From Alphaproteobacteria bacterium (GTDB taxonomy: Bacteria > Pseudomonadota > Alphaproteobacteria > Zavarziniales > Zavarziniaceae), in contig JAJFJE010000272.1 in the NCBI GenBank assembly GCA_021774355.1, positions 1-7,359 on the forward strand: 7,359 nt of DNA, in the 5' to 3' direction. The notes under the pieces were generated by a model. That model did not search any database and was not told where the DNA came from. It saw only the letters and a list, made by a program, of their open reading frames with translations. A program made the position numbers and the translations under genes. Below are positions 4,621-7,359 of the stretch, in pieces (position 1 is the stretch's first letter; each line of letters starts with the position of its first letter).

Positions 4621-5647
4621 GGCCTTTCGGGGCGTCCGCCGGCCAGGCGAATTCCAGCAGCAGGGTCCGCTGCAGCGGATTGAAATTATCGTCGGACAGG
4701 ACTACCAGGCGGCGTTCGCCGCCGGCGCCCTGCCACAAGCCCACCGCTTCGAAATTGTCGACCGACAGGCTGGCGTCGAGCACCGCGAGGACGTGGGGCA
4801 CGATCGGCGCCGGGCCTGTCAGTTCGGCGGCGGTGATCACCGACAGGCGCAGCCCGGGCCCCGCCAGGGGCGTATAGCGCCGCTCCGCCAACACCACATC
4901 GCCACCCGGGACGACGGCCAGGCCGGTCGGCTTGAAGTCGCCGGTGGGGCGCAGGCGCAAGGGCGCCCAGGCGCCGGCCGGGTCGCGGCGCCAGCCGACC
5001 ACCAGGCCGCTGTCATCCCGCAATTCCTCGGTAAAGCCGATCAGGCTGCCATCGGCCAGGCCGCCCAGGGCCTCGAGGCCGCCATTGACCGGGGCGTAGG
5101 CCAGGCCCGGCGGGCCGGGCAGGGGGCGCGGCAGCCCCGCCAGGGGCGTCACGGATCCGGGCGCCGCCGCATAGCGCCACAGCCGGTGCCGGCCTTCGAA
5201 GGCGACGACCAGGCTGCCGTCGGGCAGACCGGCAAGGCCCTCGGCGTCGGTCTCGTGGCGGCGCCGGTCCAGGGGCCTGCCATCGGGGCCGAGAAGCGGC
5301 CCCAGGACGGCATCGGCCAGGCCGGTAATCCTGTCGTCGGCATCCCGGACGATGGTTGCCACCAGCCAGGCGCCGCGGTCGCCCAGGGCGGTCAGGCGGC
5401 GCCCATCGGCGCTGATCTGCAGATCCGACCAGCCGCCAAAGGCGCCGTCGGCGGCGGTCAGGGCCACCCCGCCGCGCCAGTGCAGAACGCCGACGGTTAC
5501 CCGCCTTGGGTCCTCGGGGGCCAGCCGGACCGGCCGGGCGTCGATGGCGATCGCGCGGGGCCCCTCGGCGCCCTGGACCGGCGTGCCGCAGGGGCCCAGA
5601 AAAGCCAGGCCGACCAGGATGGCGAGCAGATGGCGGGCGCCGCGCAT
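4616..5647 (-). CDS. Exported phytase-like/esterase-like protein (PF13449-type beta-propeller)
   Basis: A 343-residue protein of the family usually called 'esterase-like activity of phytase family protein', thought to be a beta-propeller; the true substrate is not known. It starts with a signal peptide (MRGARHLLAILVGLAFLGPC, 1-20), probably cut by signal peptidase I after VQG or AEG near residues 26-29. LGPC is a poor lipobox because of the proline at -1. Family segments visible are GAFGGWSDLQISADGRRLTA (69-88) followed by LGDRGAWL, the acidic ETDAEGLAGLPDGSLVVAFEG (132-152), SVDNFEAVGLW (295-305), and the C-terminal LSDDNFNPLQRTLLLEF (317-333). It begins 5 nt after the cobT stop without a clear Shine-Dalgarno sequence, so it is probably co-transcribed and translationally coupled with cobT. 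A direct role in cobalamin synthesis is not established; the coupling may only reflect inherited gene order. Convergent with rpmB. Confidence 0.88.
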   Translation of the reverse strand: MRGARHLLAILVGLAFLGPCGTPVQGAEGPRAIAIDARPVRLAPEDPRRVTVGVLHWRGGVALTAADGAFGGWSDLQISADGRRLTALGDRGAWLVATIVRDADDRITGLADAVLGPLLGPDGRPLDRRRHETDAEGLAGLPDGSLVVAFEGRHRLWRYAAAPGSVTPLAGLPRPLPGPPGLAYAPVNGGLEALGGLADGSLIGFTEELRDDSGLVVGWRRDPAGAWAPLRLRPTGDFKPTGLAVVPGGDVVLAERRYTPLAGPGLRLSVITAAELTGPAPIVPHVLAVLDASLSVDNFEAVGLWQGAGGERRLVVLSDDNFNPLQRTLLLEFAWPADAPKGP

Positions 5648-5652
5648 GCCGG

Positions 5653-7359
5653 TCAGTGGAGGCGGGCGCGCCGGCGTGGCTGTTCCGGGGTTTCGTCGAA
5701 CAGGTCGGCCAACTGGTCCATCATGGCGCCGCCCAACTGCTCGGCCTCGACGATGGTCACCGCCCGGCGGTAATAGCGGGTGACGTCGTGGCCGATGCCG
5801 ATGGCGATCAATTCGACGGGCGATCGGGTCTCGATCCAGTCGATGGCGCTGCGCAGGTGCTTTTCAAGATAGCTGCCGGAATTGACCGACAGGGTCGAAT
5901 CGTCGACCGGCGCGCCGTCCGATATGACCATCAGGATGCGCCGCTGTTCGGACCGGGCGAGCAGCCGGGCATGGGCCCAGAGCAGCGCCTCGCCGTCGAT
6001 ATTCTCCTTGAGCAGGCCCTCGCGCATCATCAGGCCGAGATTCTTGCGCGCCCGGCGCCACGGCGCGTCGGCCTGCTTGTAGACGATGTGGCGCAGGTCG
6101 TTCAGCCGGCCGGGGCGCGGCGGCTTGCCGTCCTTCAGCCATTTTTCCCGGGACTGGCCGCCCTTCCAGGCGCGGGTGGTAAAGCCCAGGATCTCGACCT
6201 TGACCGAACAGCGCTCCAGGGTGCGGGCCAGGATGTCGGCGCAGGTGGCGGCAACGGTGATCGGCCGGCCGCGCATCGACCCGGAATTGTCGATCAGCAG
6301 GCTGACCACGGTGTCGCGGAAATCGGTATCGGTCTCGCGCTTGAAGGACAGCGGGTGAACCGGGTCGACCACCACCCGGGAGAGCCGGGCGGCGTCCAGC
6401 ATGCCCTCTTCCAGGTCGAACACCCAGGAGCGGTTCTGCTTGGCCATCAGGCGCCGCTGCAAGCGGTTGGCGAGCCGGGCGACGACCCCCTGCAGGGCGG
6501 TCAGTTGCTGGTCGAGATAATGGCGCAGCCGGGACATTTCGTCGGCGTCGCACAGCTCCTCGGCGTTGACCACCTCGTCGAACGTGCTGGTATAGGCGAG
6601 GTAGGGCGGCTCGCCCGGATCGTTCTGCTGCGGCGCGTTGGGTCGCCAGGGCCGGCTGCCGGCGTCGGACTCCTCGCCGTCGCGGCCGGCCATGTCCTGT
6701 TCCGATTCCACCTGGACGGCGCTGTCGGTGTCGTCGCCGCCGCCCTCCTCGGGCTCGGCAAGTTCGGCGCTGGCGCCTTCCGGGCTCGCCCCGTCGGGCT
6801 GGTCCTGCTGGCTCTGGCCGTCCTGCTCGTCCTCGCTGTCGTCTTCCGGCTGGTCGGCCTCGGGCTCCTCGCCCAGCTCGTCGCCCAGGTCGAGATCGGC
6901 GATCAGGCGCCGTGATGCCTTGGCAAAGCGGCCCTGGTCGGCGGCCGCGCCGGCCAGGGCGGCGAGGTCGGCGCCGGCCTTCTCCTCGATCCAGCTGCGC
7001 CACAGATCGACCATGTGCATGGCCGCCGCCGGCGGCTTGGCGCCGGTCAGCTTCTCGCGCATCAGCAGGCCGATGACGTCGGGCAGGGGGGCGTCGGCGC
7101 GCTCCTTGACCCGGGCATAGCCGCGGGCCCGGCTGCGTTCGTCGAGCATCGCCCGCAGATTATCGGCCACCCCGTCCATGGCATTGCTGCCCAGGGCCTC
7201 GACCCGCGCCTGTTCCGCGGCGTCGAAGATCGCCCGTGCGGTCGAGCCGGCCGGCAGGTGGCGCAGATGGACGTCGTCATCATGATGGCGCAGGCGCAGG
7301 GCCGCGGCATCGGCATGGCCGCGCAACTGGGCGATGTCGTCGGCCGACAGCTCGCGCGC
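5653..7359 (-). CDS. cobT: Cobaltochelatase subunit CobT, 5' end outside the window
   Basis: CobT works with CobS (AAA+ ATPase) and CobN (catalytic subunit) to insert Co2+ into hydrogenobyrinic acid a,c-diamide in the aerobic cobalamin pathway, in the cytoplasm. 568 residues are visible; the frame is open at base 7359 and homologues of about 620-640 aa suggest some 50-70 residues are missing. In visible numbering, the N-terminal part is family-like ([37 protein letters not shown] at 41-57). A long acidic, glutamine-rich linker (about 157-235) joins it to the C-terminal von Willebrand A domain. The MIDAS motif DNSGS is at 357-361, and [26 protein letters not shown] follows at 478-503 (key residues Asp481, Asp486). 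The leading TTG at 7324-7326 is internal and not the true start. The phytase-like gene follows 5 nt downstream. cobS would be expected just upstream, outside the window. Confidence 0.94.
   Translation of the reverse strand, partial: ARELSADDIAQLRGHADAAALRLRHHDDDVHLRHLPAGSTARAIFDAAEQARVEALGSNAMDGVADNLRAMLDERSRARGYARVKERADAPLPDVIGLLMREKLTGAKPPAAAMHMVDLWRSWIEEKAGADLAALAGAAADQGRFAKASRRLIADLDLGDELGEEPEADQPEDDSEDEQDGQSQQDQPDGASPEGASAELAEPEEGGGDDTDSAVQVESEQDMAGRDGEESDAGSRPWRPNAPQQNDPGEPPYLAYTSTFDEVVNAEELCDADEMSRLRHYLDQQLTALQGVVARLANRLQRRLMAKQNRSWVFDLEEGMLDAARLSRVVVDPVHPLSFKRETDTDFRDTVVSLLIDNSGSMRGRPITVAATCADILARTLERCSVKVEILGFTTRAWKGGQSREKWLKDGKPPRPGRLNDLRHIVYKQADAPWRRARKNLGLMMREGLLKENIDGEALLWAHARLLARSEQRRILMVISDGAPVDDSTLSVNSGSYLEKHLRSAIDWIETRSPVELIAIGIGHDVTRYYRRAVTIVEAEQLGGAMMDQLADLFDETPEQPRRRARLH

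Noticed and set aside
5506..6915. A 469-codon plus-strand open frame with an apparently membrane-like C-terminal segment (around 6720-6890)
   Set aside because: It lies antisense to cobT; the leucine/valine-rich stretch is the complement of CobT's acidic/glutamine linker. The opposite strand carries full CobT family motifs.
7324..7326. TTG as the start codon of cobT
   Set aside because: The frame continues upstream to the window edge with CobT-like residues ([11 protein letters not shown]), so the TTG is an internal leucine codon.

Overview
This is a GC-rich, gene-dense stretch of what looks like an alphaproteobacterial chromosome. Three things suggest this: the pairing of rpmB with a phytase-like/esterase-like gene and cobT (aerobic cobaltochelatase), the presence of meaB, and EcfG-type GGAAC promoters. 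A Rhodospirillales-like relative would fit, but I cannot fix the genus. Two of the eight protein genes run off the window edges. There are no IS elements, CRISPR arrays, tRNAs or rRNAs, and no gene-free stretch over 300 bases.

Left part (1-2426): a minus-strand pair, a DUF3108-type exported protein followed 5 nt later by 3-hydroxy-3-methylglutaryl-CoA lyase (C-terminal half outside the window), is divergent from meaB, the GTPase chaperone of B12-dependent methylmalonyl-CoA mutase. Middle part (2428-4173): an Old Yellow Enzyme family ene-reductase (minus strand) converges on meaB with a single base between the stop codons. Upstream of it is a tiny predicted lipoprotein with a 17-residue duplication, divergent from a 63-aa charged protein. 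The 146-bp gap between these two small genes holds two mirror-image GGAAC-N19-TT elements, one facing each gene, which resemble promoters of the alphaproteobacterial general stress response sigma factor EcfG.

Right part (4174-7359): rpmB (ribosomal protein L28), with a recognisable sigma-70-type promoter and a leader of about 90 nt, converges on a minus-strand pair. That pair is cobT (5' end outside the window) followed 5 nt later by an exported phytase-like/esterase-like protein.

Functionally the window is mostly housekeeping. Branched-chain acyl-CoA catabolism (HMG-CoA lyase for leucine; MeaB for the propionyl/methylmalonyl-CoA route) and cobalamin synthesis (CobT) are joined by the B12 dependence of methylmalonyl-CoA mutase. 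I see no convincing new multi-gene system. The most interesting observations are the divergent stress-type promoter pair with its two uncharacterised small genes, and possible alternative leader structures ahead of rpmB and the ene-reductase.
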